Source: Pseudomonas wayambapalatensis (GTDB lineage Bacteria > Pseudomonadota > Gammaproteobacteria > Pseudomonadales > Pseudomonadaceae). From it: DNA of 64,000 nucleotides. Positions within the stretch are counted from its first letter, which is position 1; every line of letters begins with the position of its first letter. The stretch is from the NCBI GenBank assembly GCA_014268975.2, contig CP077096.1:2006501-2070500 (forward strand), in the 5' to 3' direction. The notes below the pieces were generated by a model. It had not been told where the DNA came from. It made no database searches and saw nothing but the letters and a program-made list of their open reading frames with translations. Positions 29,456 through 40,628 of this stretch are shown here, piece after piece. The position numbers were made by a program, and so were the translations under genes.

Positions 29456-29905
29456 TGCGTTTCCGCAGGTGGCGGCACGAACGAGCTGTTGGCGGATGCT
29501 GGTATTGACGTTGCCGAGCCAGCTGACCACGGTGTGACTATGGCCCAGGCGTAGCGCTTCGCAGGCCAGTTGCAGGGCGCTTTGGTTGCTTCCGGGGTGC
29601 AGCAGCAGGATGCGTTCGCGATTCAGGCCCGCCTCACGCAGCCAGGTTTGGGTGAGGCTGGCCGGCGGTGCGATCAGTGTCAGCCAGCGCGCATCATCTT
29701 CTTCGCTCAGCTCGCGCAGGATAGGGGCCAAAAGGCTCTGGCAGTGCCCTGGCGCGCCGCGCAGCGACAGTTCACTGAACAGTTCAGGTTGGCCGGGCTT
29801 GCGCGGTTCCTCTCGACTTTTCAGGCCTGGCAGTACCGGCTGTGCGAGAAAGGCTTCGAACAATGGCAATTGTGCGGGCTGCGATAAATGGGCGGACTGC
29901 TGCAT
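29429..29905 (-). CDS. sulA: SOS cell-division inhibitor SulA
   Basis: 158 aa. The C-terminal half has the RecA-like SulA signature: WLTLIAPPASLTQTWL, LHPGSNQSALQLACEALR, SHTVVSWLG. The N-terminus (about 50 residues) is poorly conserved and Pro-rich. It inhibits FtsZ during the SOS response. It lies 13 nt after the lexA stop with a strong AGGAGGC ribosome site, so it is the second gene of the lexA-sulA operon, and is controlled by the two LexA boxes upstream of lexA. It has no Lon-recognition His at its C-terminus as in E. coli (it ends IRLG). Confidence 0.88.
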   Translation of the reverse strand: MQQSAHLSQPAQLPLFEAFLAQPVLPGLKSREEPRKPGQPELFSELSLRGAPGHCQSLLAPILRELSEEDDARWLTLIAPPASLTQTWLREAGLNRERILLLHPGSNQSALQLACEALRLGHSHTVVSWLGNVNTSIRQQLVRAATCGNAQSLNIRLG

Positions 29906-29918
29906 GACGCCTCCTGGA

Positions 29919-30527
29919 TCAGCGGCGAATGACGCCGACGCTCAAGCCCTCGATCACCAGCTCCTGATCTTTCAGGTCGACTTCGATGGGGGCGAATTCG
30001 GGATTTTCGGCAATCAGCCAGACCTTGCTGCCCTCGCGCTTGAAGCGCTTGACGGTAACTTCGTCACCGATGCGGGCGACCACGATCTGGCCGTTGCGGG
30101 CTTCGCGGCAGGTGTGCACGGCGAGCAGGTCGCCGTCGACGATGCCGATATCCTTCATGCTCATGCCGTGGACGCGCAACAGGTAGTCGGCGCGGGGATG
30201 GAAGAAGGCTGGATTGATGTTGCAGGATTCCTCGATGTGCTGCTCGGCGAGGATCGGGGCACCTGCTGCAACACGACCGATGATCGGCAGGCCGCTGTCG
30301 TCAGGCTTGGCTTCGAGGCCAGGGATGCGAATGCCGCGGGAGGCGCCAGGCGTCATCTCGATGGCGCCTTTGCGCGCCAAGGCCTTGAGGTGCTCTTCGG
30401 CGGCATTGGGCGACTTGAACCCTAGCTCTTGTGCGATTTCTGCGCGGGTAGGCGGGAAACCGTTGTCTTCGAGGCAACGTTTGATGAAGGCCAGGATCTC
30501 GGCTTGGCGTGGCGTCAGTTTCAGCAT
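29919..30527 (-). CDS. lexA: LexA repressor
   Basis: 202 aa, the family length. The N-terminal winged helix-turn-helix (1-70) has [20 protein letters not shown]. The cleavage site is VAAGA, between Ala88 and Gly89. The catalytic dyad is Ser123 (GMSMKD) and Lys160 (VTVKRF). It represses SOS genes and self-cleaves when bound to RecA filaments. It is first in the operon with sulA, autoregulated through two boxes upstream. It should also act on the box at 63458 in front of umuDC and the SRAP gene. Confidence 0.97.
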   Translation of the reverse strand: MLKLTPRQAEILAFIKRCLEDNGFPPTRAEIAQELGFKSPNAAEEHLKALARKGAIEMTPGASRGIRIPGLEAKPDDSGLPIIGRVAAGAPILAEQHIEESCNINPAFFHPRADYLLRVHGMSMKDIGIVDGDLLAVHTCREARNGQIVVARIGDEVTVKRFKREGSKVWLIAENPEFAPIEVDLKDQELVIEGLSVGVIRR

Positions 30528-30538
30528 GGCGAGTGGCT

Positions 30539-30554
30539 CTGTCTTTTTATACAG
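30539..30554. promoter_or_regulatory. LexA box 1 of lexA-sulA
   Basis: CTG-N10-CAG (CTGTCTTTTTATACAG), 12 nt upstream of the lexA ATG. Matches the gamma-proteobacterial SOS box. Confidence 0.85.
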
Positions 30555-30557
30555 TGA

Positions 30558-30573
30558 CTGGGATTATATACAG
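30558..30573. promoter_or_regulatory. LexA box 2 of lexA-sulA
   Basis: CTG-N10-CAG (CTGGGATTATATACAG) only 3 bp from box 1. It covers the -10 of the lexA promoter. Confidence 0.85.
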
Positions 30574-30590
30574 TACAGGGGCTGCTGCAA
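30563..30590 (-). promoter_or_regulatory. lexA promoter
   Basis: On the minus strand, TTGCAG (30590-30585), a 16-nt spacer and a perfect TATAAT (30568-30563). The -10 lies inside LexA box 2, so repressor binding would exclude polymerase. Confidence 0.7.
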
Positions 30591-30709
30591 GCTCCACGCT
30601 TCAAGAAAATCGCCGCGATCTGCCAGGCGTTGTGCCCAGCCCTTGATATTTGTGGCTTGCAGCTTGAGCCCCGGCGCTTTAAAAAGGGCGACCGTCGGGT
30701 CACCGAACC

Positions 30710-30738
30710 TTGACATGCGCGTGCTTGAAACGTATGTT
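30710..30738 (+). promoter_or_regulatory. psrA promoter
   Basis: TTGACA (30710-30715), 17-nt spacer, TATGTT (30733-30738). The -10 lies inside the first PsrA palindrome. Confidence 0.75.
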
Positions 30739-30753
30739 TCAAACAACTGTTTG
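30727..30753. promoter_or_regulatory. Two abutting PsrA operators
   Basis: GAAAC-GTAT-GTTTC (30727-30740) and CAAAC-AACT-GTTTG (30740-30753) both match the published PsrA motif (G/C)AAAC-N2-4-GTTT(G/C) and share one base. They cover the -10 and the start region of psrA, as expected for autorepression relieved by long-chain fatty acids. Confidence 0.8.
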
Positions 30754-30768
30754 TCAGGCGGATAAGTC

Positions 30769-31482
30769 ATGGCCCAATCGGAAACCGTTGAACGCATTCT
30801 CGATGCTGCCGAGCAGCTGTTCGCGGAAAGAGGTTTCGCGGAAACTTCGTTGCGTTTGATCACCAGCAAGGCCGGGGTCAACCTGGCGGCGGTGAATTAC
30901 CATTTCGGCTCCAAAAAGGCGCTTATCCAGGCGGTATTCTCGCGCTTCCTCGGTCCGTTCTGTGCCAGCCTGGAGCGTGAGCTCGAGCGCCGCCAGGCGC
31001 GCCCGGAGCAGAAGCCGACGCTCGAAGAGCTGCTGGAGATGCTGGTGGAGCAGGCACTGGCCGTGCAACCGCGCAGCAACAACGACCTGTCGATCTTCAT
31101 GCGTCTGCTGGGCCTGGCCTTCAGTCAGAGTCAGGGCCACCTGCGCCGCTACCTTGAAGACATGTACGGCAAGGTGTTCCGGCGCTACATGCTGTTGGTC
31201 AACGAAGCTGCTCCGCGCATTCCCCCCATCGAGCTGTTCTGGCGCGTGCATTTCATGCTGGGTGCCGCGGCGTTCAGCATGTCCGGTATCAAGGCGCTGC
31301 GCGCCATCGCTGAAACCGATTTTGGCATCAACACTTCGATCGAGCAGGTCATGCGCCTGATGGTGCCGTTCCTCGCCGCCGGCATGCGTGCCGATACCGG
31401 GGTGACCGACGAGGCCATGGCGGCCGCGCAACTGCGACCACGCAGCAAGAGCGCAGTCAGCGGTACGCCAGCCAAGGCTTGA
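30769..31482 (+). CDS. psrA: TetR-family regulator PsrA
   Basis: 237 aa. The N-terminal TetR helix-turn-helix (about 8-55) has ILDAAEQLFAERGFAETSLR and AAVNYHFGSK. The longer C-terminal ligand domain is typical of PsrA. In pseudomonads PsrA binds long-chain fatty acids, represses itself and fadBA, and activates rpoS. Both the self-operators and the fadBA target lie in this window. A good ribosome site (GGCGG) precedes the ATG. Naming rests on the sequence, the neighbours (lexA, nagZ) and the operators together. Confidence 0.92.
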   Translation: MAQSETVERILDAAEQLFAERGFAETSLRLITSKAGVNLAAVNYHFGSKKALIQAVFSRFLGPFCASLERELERRQARPEQKPTLEELLEMLVEQALAVQPRSNNDLSIFMRLLGLAFSQSQGHLRRYLEDMYGKVFRRYMLLVNEAAPRIPPIELFWRVHFMLGAAAFSMSGIKALRAIAETDFGINTSIEQVMRLMVPFLAAGMRADTGVTDEAMAAAQLRPRSKSAVSGTPAKA

Positions 31483-31522
31483 GCACTGGGCGCAGCAGGA
31501 CGCTTCGGCTAAGCTAGCGCCC

Positions 31523-32044
31523 ATGCCCGACCTTGATTTCCTGCACATCTCCCTCGCAGACCAACGCCTTTACGGATTTTTCCGGGGGACGTTGTGCGTG
31601 CGCCTGGATGTTTCCACTGCGCGTCTGGGAGCGGGTGAACTCAAGGGTTCCGGCTGCACACCGCGTGGCCTGCATCAGGTCAGGGCGAAGATCGGCGCTG
31701 GATTGCCGCAAGGGGCTGTGCTCCGCAGCCGACGCTGGACCGGCGAAGTCTGGTCGTGCGCTCTGCATGAGCAATTTCCAGGCCGAGACTGGATCCTCAC
31801 CCGAATCCTCTGGCTCAGTGGCTGCGAACCGGGCGTCAACCGCCTGGGTCGAGTCGATACCTTTAGTCGTTACATTTACCTGCACGGCACGCCGGACAGC
31901 GAACCGCTGGGCGTGCCGTTGTCCCATGGCTGCGTGCGCCTGCGCAACCGCGAGCTGTCGGATCTGTTCGAGCGCGTACCGCTCCATTGTCCGGTGCGCA
32001 TAGCCGAGGCTGCCTGCCCGCAATGGGCCTCTCTGGATATTTAA
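31523..32044 (+). CDS. L,D-transpeptidase family protein (YkuD domain), no signal peptide
   Basis: 173 aa. A C-terminal YkuD domain with YIYLHGTPDSEPLG and catalytic SHGCVRLRN (His135, Cys137). The family makes 3-3 peptidoglycan crosslinks or anchors lipoproteins. No N-terminal signal is visible (MPDLDFLHISLADQRLYGF), so export is unexplained; the start may be mis-set or the protein may act on cytoplasmic muropeptides. It lies 13 nt upstream of nagZ in the same direction, which suggests co-transcription and a link to peptidoglycan recycling. Confidence 0.82.
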   Translation: MPDLDFLHISLADQRLYGFFRGTLCVRLDVSTARLGAGELKGSGCTPRGLHQVRAKIGAGLPQGAVLRSRRWTGEVWSCALHEQFPGRDWILTRILWLSGCEPGVNRLGRVDTFSRYIYLHGTPDSEPLGVPLSHGCVRLRNRELSDLFERVPLHCPVRIAEAACPQWASLDI

Positions 32045-32057
32045 TGAAGGACACCCT

Positions 32058-33068
32058 ATGACTGCCAGCCTGCAAGGCTCCCTGATGGTGGATATCGCCG
32101 GTCAATGGTTGACCCCCGAGGATCGTCACCTCCTGCGCCAGCCCGAAGTGGCCGGTCTGATCATCTTTGCCCGTAACATCGATAGCCCACGCCAGGTGCG
32201 CGAGCTGTGCGCCTCGATCCGTGCTATTCGTCCTGACCTGATCCTGGCGGTCGATCAGGAAGGTGGTCGGGTCCAGCGTCTGCGCCAGGGCTTCGTACGT
32301 TTGCCCGCCATGCGTGCCATCGCCGACAACGCCAACGCCGATTACCTGGCCGAACAATGCGGTTGGCTGATGGCGACCGAAGTTCTCGCGGTCGGCCTGG
32401 ACCTGAGCTTTGCGCCGGTGCTGGACCTCGATCACCAGCGCAGCGCGGTGGTTGGTAGTCGTGCCTTCGAGGGCGATCCACAGCGCGCCACGCAACTGGC
32501 CGGTGCTTTTATTCGTGGCATGAACGCCGCAGGCATGGCGGCCTGTGGCAAGCACTTCCCGGGGCACGGTTGGGCCGAGGCCGACTCGCACGTGGCGATC
32601 CCGACCGATGAGCGCAGCCTGGCGCAATTGCGCGAGGCTGACCTGGTGCCGTTCACCCGCCTCAGTGGGCAACTGGCAGCGGTGATGCCGGCCCATGTGA
32701 TCTACCCCCAGGTCGACAACCAGCCGGCAGGTTTCTCGCGGCGCTGGCTGCAGGACATCCTGCGTGGTGAGCTGGGCTTCGAGGGGGTGATCTTCAGTGA
32801 CGACCTGTCCATGGCCGGTGCGCATGTGGTGGGCGATGCGGCCAATCGCATCGAGGCGGCGTTGAGCGCCGGTTGCGACATGGGCCTGGTGTGCAATGAC
32901 CGGGCGGCGGCGGAGCTTGCACTGAGCGCGGCGCAGCGCTTGAAGGTGCGGCCTTCGCCACGTATCGCCGGCATGCGCGGGCGGGGCTTTGCGCGCACCG
33001 ACTACCGGCATCAGCCGCGTTGGCTCGAGGCGCTGGGGGCTTTGAAGGACGCGCAGTTGGTGGATTGA
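32058..33068 (+). CDS. nagZ: Beta-N-acetylhexosaminidase NagZ
   Basis: 336 aa GH3 single-domain enzyme. KHFPGHGWAEADSH carries the family loop with the general acid/base His and Asp, and FSDDLSMAGA carries the nucleophile Asp. It removes GlcNAc from anhydro-muropeptides in the cytoplasm during cell-wall recycling, which feeds AmpR-type beta-lactamase signalling. AAGGA precedes the ATG. It follows the L,D-transpeptidase gene and is convergent with the helicase gene. Confidence 0.95.
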   Translation: MTASLQGSLMVDIAGQWLTPEDRHLLRQPEVAGLIIFARNIDSPRQVRELCASIRAIRPDLILAVDQEGGRVQRLRQGFVRLPAMRAIADNANADYLAEQCGWLMATEVLAVGLDLSFAPVLDLDHQRSAVVGSRAFEGDPQRATQLAGAFIRGMNAAGMAACGKHFPGHGWAEADSHVAIPTDERSLAQLREADLVPFTRLSGQLAAVMPAHVIYPQVDNQPAGFSRRWLQDILRGELGFEGVIFSDDLSMAGAHVVGDAANRIEAALSAGCDMGLVCNDRAAAELALSAAQRLKVRPSPRIAGMRGRGFARTDYRHQPRWLEALGALKDAQLVD

Positions 33069-33069
33069 C

Positions 33070-33096
33070 CGGGGTGTCTGCGAAGTAGGCGCCCCG
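33070..33096. terminator. Hairpin between nagZ and the helicase gene
   Basis: A 9-bp stem with two G-U pairs, arms 33070-33078 and 33088-33096 (CGGGGTGTC / GGCGCCCCG), fills most of the 31-nt convergent gap. There is no T-run. Confidence 0.45.
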
Positions 33097-33099
33097 TAT

Positions 33100-36408
<3,309 letters not shown>

Positions 36409-36411
36409 GTG

Positions 36412-36987
36412 TCACTGCTCCATCATTTCCGGATCCAGTGTCGGCAGCTTGCGCATCCCGGCCGGTGCAACCTTGATCAACAGCGCCAGGTGCCCGCCGT
36501 CGAGGAAGGTCAGCTGGCCGTTCTTCACATTGCTGTTGCTTTGCTTGAATTGCTCGCTGCGCAGCACGCTGCCGTTGCCGTCCAGTTCGTTGACCCAGAA
36601 GTTGGCCTCGATGCGCGTGAAGCGGCCCTCGGCGATGCTCAGGTTGCCCTCGATGGGGAAGTGCCCGAACTGCTCGTCGCCTGCGCCCACGGCAATGCGG
36701 CTGGGCTCGCTGCCCACCTGCTGCTGCCAGGCCTTGTGCAGCAGCACAGTGTAGTCGGCAGTGGCTTGCAGGCGGGTGGCTTCGTCAGCCAGTGCCAGCG
36801 GGCGCTCGGCGTCCTTGGCCAGGCGCGGCGCGTCGGCGCTCCAGTTTTCGGGGGCGAACGGGCTGGTCACGGCAGGCACGGCGTTCTGCCGCAGGAGGAG
36901 GATTTCCACCTGATAAGGGCCTTCGGCGAAGGCCGTTACTGGCGCGATGAGCGTCAGCAACAAGGTCAGGCAACGAATGGCGCGCAT
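36412..36987 (-). CDS. CsiV-family periplasmic protein
   Basis: 191 aa with a signal peptide cleaved near AFA (residue 21). The mature part starts with YQVEILLLRQ and contains GHFPIEGNLSIAEGRF and LTFLDGGHLALLIKVAP, typical of the CsiV family (Vibrio cell-shape integrity, a peptidoglycan-binding activator of LpoA/PBP1a). Here it is encoded between mfd (9 nt upstream) and the helicase. The ribosome site AAGGAAG overlaps the mfd stop codon, which indicates coupling. The role in Pseudomonas is inferred from the family. Confidence 0.72.
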   Translation of the reverse strand: MRAIRCLTLLLTLIAPVTAFAEGPYQVEILLLRQNAVPAVTSPFAPENWSADAPRLAKDAERPLALADEATRLQATADYTVLLHKAWQQQVGSEPSRIAVGAGDEQFGHFPIEGNLSIAEGRFTRIEANFWVNELDGNGSVLRSEQFKQSNSNVKNGQLTFLDGGHLALLIKVAPAGMRKLPTLDPEMMEQ

Positions 36988-36996
36988 GGAGCTTCC

Positions 36997-39900
36997 TTAA
37001 TTTGACTGTGGGGCCAGGCGCTCGAACAGCGCCTCCAGGGTATTGAAGCGTTCTTCCGGGCGTTCCATCGGCACCAGGAAGCGGAACTGGGTCGCGCCTT
37101 CGAACTTATAGCGCTTGGGCTGGCCCTGGATCAGTTTGATCAGGGTCAGCGGATCGACCGGTGTTTCGGCCTCGAACTCAAGCTTGCCGCCATTGGGGCC
37201 GGCATCGACCTTCTTGATGCCAAGCTTCTCGGCCTGCAGCTTGAGCAGCGTCAGGCGCATGAGGTTCTTGGTCGGCTCGGGCAGCAGGCCGAAGCGGTCG
37301 ATCATCTCCACTTGCAGGTCCTTGAGCCCTTCTTCGTCGGCCGCCGAGGCGATGCGCTTGTACAGGATCAGGCGGGCGTGCACATCGGGCAGGTAGTCTT
37401 CGGGGATCAGCGCCGGCAAGCGCAGGTTGATCTCCGGGCCGCCGCCCAGTGGTTGCTCGAGATTGGGTTGGGTGCCCTTGCGGATCGCCTTGACCGCACG
37501 TTCGAGCATTTCCATGTAGAGAGTGAAACCCACTGCCTGGATCTGCCCGCTCTGGCCTTCGCCGAGCAACTCGCCGGCGCCGCGGATCTCCAGGTCGTTG
37601 GTGGCCAGCACGAAGCCTGCGCCCAGGTCCTGGGTGTTGGCGATCGCCTCCAGGCGCTTTTCGGCATCGCCGCTGATCTGTTGGCGGGGCGGGGTGAGCA
37701 GGTAGGCGTAGGCCTGGTGGTGGCTGCGTCCGACCCGGCCGCGCAGCTGGTGCAACTGGGCCAGGCCGAACTTGTCGGCACGTTCGATGACGATGGTGTT
37801 GGCGCTAGGGACATCGATGCCGGTCTCGATGATGGTCGAGGCGATCAGCACGTTGAAGCGCTTGTGGTAGAAATCGCTCATCACCTGTTCGAGTTCGCGC
37901 TCGCGCATCTGCCCGTGGCCAATGCCGATGCGGGCCTCGGGCACCAGTTCGGCGAGGTCGGCGGCGCATTTCTCGATGGTCTTCACATCGTTGTGCAGGT
38001 AATAGACCTGACCGCCACGCAGCAGCTCACGCAGTAGCGCTTCCTTGACCGTGCTCTTGTTCTGCTCCATGACGAAGGTGCGCACCGACAGGCGTCGCGC
38101 CGGCGGAGTGGCGATGATCGACAGGTCGCGCATGCCGGCCACGGCCATGTTCAGGGTGCGCGGGATTGGCGTGGCGGTGAGGGTGAGGATGTCCACCTCG
38201 CTGCGCAGCGCCTTGAGCTGTTCTTTCTGGCGTACGCCGAAACGGTGCTCTTCGTCGATGATCGCCAGGCCCAGGTCCTTGAAGCGTACGTCGTCCTGCA
38301 GCAGCTTGTGGGTGCCGATGAGGATGTCGATCTTGCCTTCGGCAAGGTCTGCGGCGGCGGCGGCCACTTCCTTGGCGGACTTGAAGCGGCTCATCACTTC
38401 GACCGTCACCGGCCAGTCGGCAAAGCGATCGCGGAAGCTGTTGTAGTGCTGCTGGGCGAGCAGGGTGGTGGGGACCAGGACCGCGACCTGGCGACCGCTG
38501 TGCACCGCGATGAAGGCTGCGCGCATGGCCACTTCAGTCTTGCCGAAGCCGACATCGCCACAGACCAGTCGGTCCATGGGCTTGGCCGCAAGCATGTCGA
38601 GGCGCACGGCCTCGATGGCGGCCTGCTGGTCCGGCGTCTCCTCGAACGGGAAGCCGGCGCTGAAGGTGGCGTAGTCGGCGGCCGGGTCGGCGAAGGCGTA
38701 GCCTTTGCGCGCAGCACGGCGGGCATAGATGTCGAGCAGCTCGGCGGCCACGTCGCGCACCTGTTCGGCGGCCTTGCGCTTGGCCTTCTGCCAGGCTTCG
38801 GAGCCAAGGCGGTGCAGTGGCGCCAGGGCGTCGTCGCTGCCGGTATAGCGGGCGATCAGGTGCAGGTTGGCCACCGGCACATAGAGCTTGGCGCCCTCGG
38901 CGTATTCCAGGGTGAGGAACTCGGCGGCCTGGCCGTCGATTTCCAGGGTGGCCAGGCCCAGGTAGCGGCCCACGCCGTGATCGATGTGCACCACAGGGGC
39001 GCCTTCGCGCAGCTCGGTGAGGTTCTTGATCACTGCGTCGTTGGCCGCTTCGCCGCGCTTGTCGCGACGTCGGCGCTGCATCACGCGCTGGCCGAACAAA
39101 GGGCTTTCAGCCACAAGGGCCAGGCTCGGGTCATCCAGCAGCAGGCCGTCATCGAGCGGGGCGATGGTGATCGCCAGGCGCTCGCTGCCAGTGATGAAAT
39201 CGTCCCAGCCCTCGACGGTGTGCGGGCGCAGCTTCAGGCGTTCGAGCAGCTCCAGCAGTACCTCACGGCGGCCTGCCGATTCCGCGGTGAACAGCACGCG
39301 GCCGGGGAACTGGTCGAGGAAGTTCGACAGCTCAGCCAGCGGCTGGTTGGCCTTGGCCTCGATGGCAAGGTTGGGCAGGGCGCGGGCCGGGAAGCGCTCG
39401 CGGCCAGCGCCTGGCTCGAGTTCGTCGGCGCTGACCACCACGCGCGGCCATTGCTTGAGGCGGGCGAAGCAGTCCTCGACCGGCATGAACAGCTCGGCCG
39501 GTGGCAGCAAGGGGCGGCTGAGGTCGCCGCGGCGCTCTTCGTAGCGCCCGCGTACGTCGTTCCAGAAGTGTTCGGCGGCCTGCTCGACACCGGGCAGGGA
39601 GAATACCTGGGTGTCTGCCGGCAGGTAGTCGAAGAGTGTCGCGGTCTCTTCGAAGAACAGTGGCAGATAGTATTCGATGCCGGCCGGGATGATGCCGCTG
39701 GTCAGGTCCTGGAAGATCGCACTGCGCCGGAAGTCGACGTCGAAGCGCTCTCGGAAACGGGCCTTGAAGCGTGTCACCTCATCCTTGTGCATAGGGAATT
39801 CGCGGGCCGGCAGCAGGCGGATCGAGTCGACCTTGTCGACCGAGCGCTGGGTCTCCGGGTCGAAGGTGCGCAGGGTCTCGATCTCGTCGTCGAACAAGTC

Positions 39901-40446
39901 GATGCGATACGGCGCCTTGCTGCCCATGGGGAACAGGTCGATCAGCGCGCCGCGCACGGCAAATTCACCATGCTCGTAGACCGTGTCGACGCAGCGGTAG
40001 CCGCTGGCTTCCAGGCGGGTGCGCATCTGCTCGACGTCGATCTTCTGGCCCACGTCCAGCACCAGGCTGCTGCCCAGCAGGAAACGGGTCGGGGCCAGGC
40101 GGTGCAGGGCGGTGGTGATCGGCACCACGAGAATGCCGTGGTCCAGCTCTGGCAGTCGGTAGAGGCTGGCAATGCGCTGGGAGATGATGTCCTGGTGCGG
40201 CGAGAACAGATCGTAGGGCAGGGTTTCCCAGTCGGGGAACGGCAGCACCGGGAGCTGCGGGGCGAAGAAACGCAGCTCCTGTTCCAGGCGGTCGGCGGCC
40301 TGGCTGTCGGCAGTCAGCAGCAGGGTAAAGCGCCCGGCGCTGCTGGCGGCCTCGGCGATGGCGAGACTGAGGGCGGCACCGGGCAGGTTGCCCCAGGTTT
40401 GTTTGCCGGCCGTGGCCGACAGTTGCGGAAGGCGCAGAACTGACAC
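36997..40446 (-). CDS. mfd: Transcription-repair coupling factor Mfd
   Basis: 1149 aa, the family length. The N-terminal UvrB-homology module (QELRFFAP, FPDWETLPYD) lacks helicase motifs. The RNA-polymerase-interacting domain (VVHIDHGVGRYLGL) and the RecG-like translocase (VCGDVGFGKTEVAMR; LAIIDEEHRFGV; LRGRVGRSHHQAYAYL) follow, then the C-terminal autoinhibitory domain. It displaces stalled RNA polymerase and recruits UvrA. It is the first gene of the mfd-csiV-helicase operon, divergent from gap. Confidence 0.96.
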   Translation of the reverse strand: MSVLRLPQLSATAGKQTWGNLPGAALSLAIAEAASSAGRFTLLLTADSQAADRLEQELRFFAPQLPVLPFPDWETLPYDLFSPHQDIISQRIASLYRLPELDHGILVVPITTALHRLAPTRFLLGSSLVLDVGQKIDVEQMRTRLEASGYRCVDTVYEHGEFAVRGALIDLFPMGSKAPYRIDLFDDEIETLRTFDPETQRSVDKVDSIRLLPAREFPMHKDEVTRFKARFRERFDVDFRRSAIFQDLTSGIIPAGIEYYLPLFFEETATLFDYLPADTQVFSLPGVEQAAEHFWNDVRGRYEERRGDLSRPLLPPAELFMPVEDCFARLKQWPRVVVSADELEPGAGRERFPARALPNLAIEAKANQPLAELSNFLDQFPGRVLFTAESAGRREVLLELLERLKLRPHTVEGWDDFITGSERLAITIAPLDDGLLLDDPSLALVAESPLFGQRVMQRRRRDKRGEAANDAVIKNLTELREGAPVVHIDHGVGRYLGLATLEIDGQAAEFLTLEYAEGAKLYVPVANLHLIARYTGSDDALAPLHRLGSEAWQKAKRKAAEQVRDVAAELLDIYARRAARKGYAFADPAADYATFSAGFPFEETPDQQAAIEAVRLDMLAAKPMDRLVCGDVGFGKTEVAMRAAFIAVHSGRQVAVLVPTTLLAQQHYNSFRDRFADWPVTVEVMSRFKSAKEVAAAAADLAEGKIDILIGTHKLLQDDVRFKDLGLAIIDEEHRFGVRQKEQLKALRSEVDILTLTATPIPRTLNMAVAGMRDLSIIATPPARRLSVRTFVMEQNKSTVKEALLRELLRGGQVYYLHNDVKTIEKCAADLAELVPEARIGIGHGQMRERELEQVMSDFYHKRFNVLIASTIIETGIDVPSANTIVIERADKFGLAQLHQLRGRVGRSHHQAYAYLLTPPRQQISGDAEKRLEAIANTQDLGAGFVLATNDLEIRGAGELLGEGQSGQIQAVGFTLYMEMLERAVKAIRKGTQPNLEQPLGGGPEINLRLPALIPEDYLPDVHARLILYKRIASAADEEGLKDLQVEMIDRFGLLPEPTKNLMRLTLLKLQAEKLGIKKVDAGPNGGKLEFEAETPVDPLTLIKLIQGQPKRYKFEGATQFRFLVPMERPEERFNTLEALFERLAPQSN

Positions 40447-40560
40447 GGAAGATCCGACTCCAAGCGTTGCGGCAAAGAGGTCAATTGTACCGGCGACGCT
40501 GCTCGCTGTCAGGCTCGAAAGGCCATGGCGGCTGGCTTTGCGGGTAGCGACAGGCGCTCA

Positions 40561-40589
40561 TTGCCCGATACGCATCGGGGCGTCATAAT
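40561..40589 (+). promoter_or_regulatory. gap promoter
   Basis: TTGCCC (40561-40566), 17-nt spacer, CATAAT (40584-40589), about 40 nt upstream of the GTG start. Confidence 0.6.
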
Positions 40590-40628
40590 GTAGCCCCTTT
40601 TTTCTGTCCCTACATGTGGAAGGTTCCC

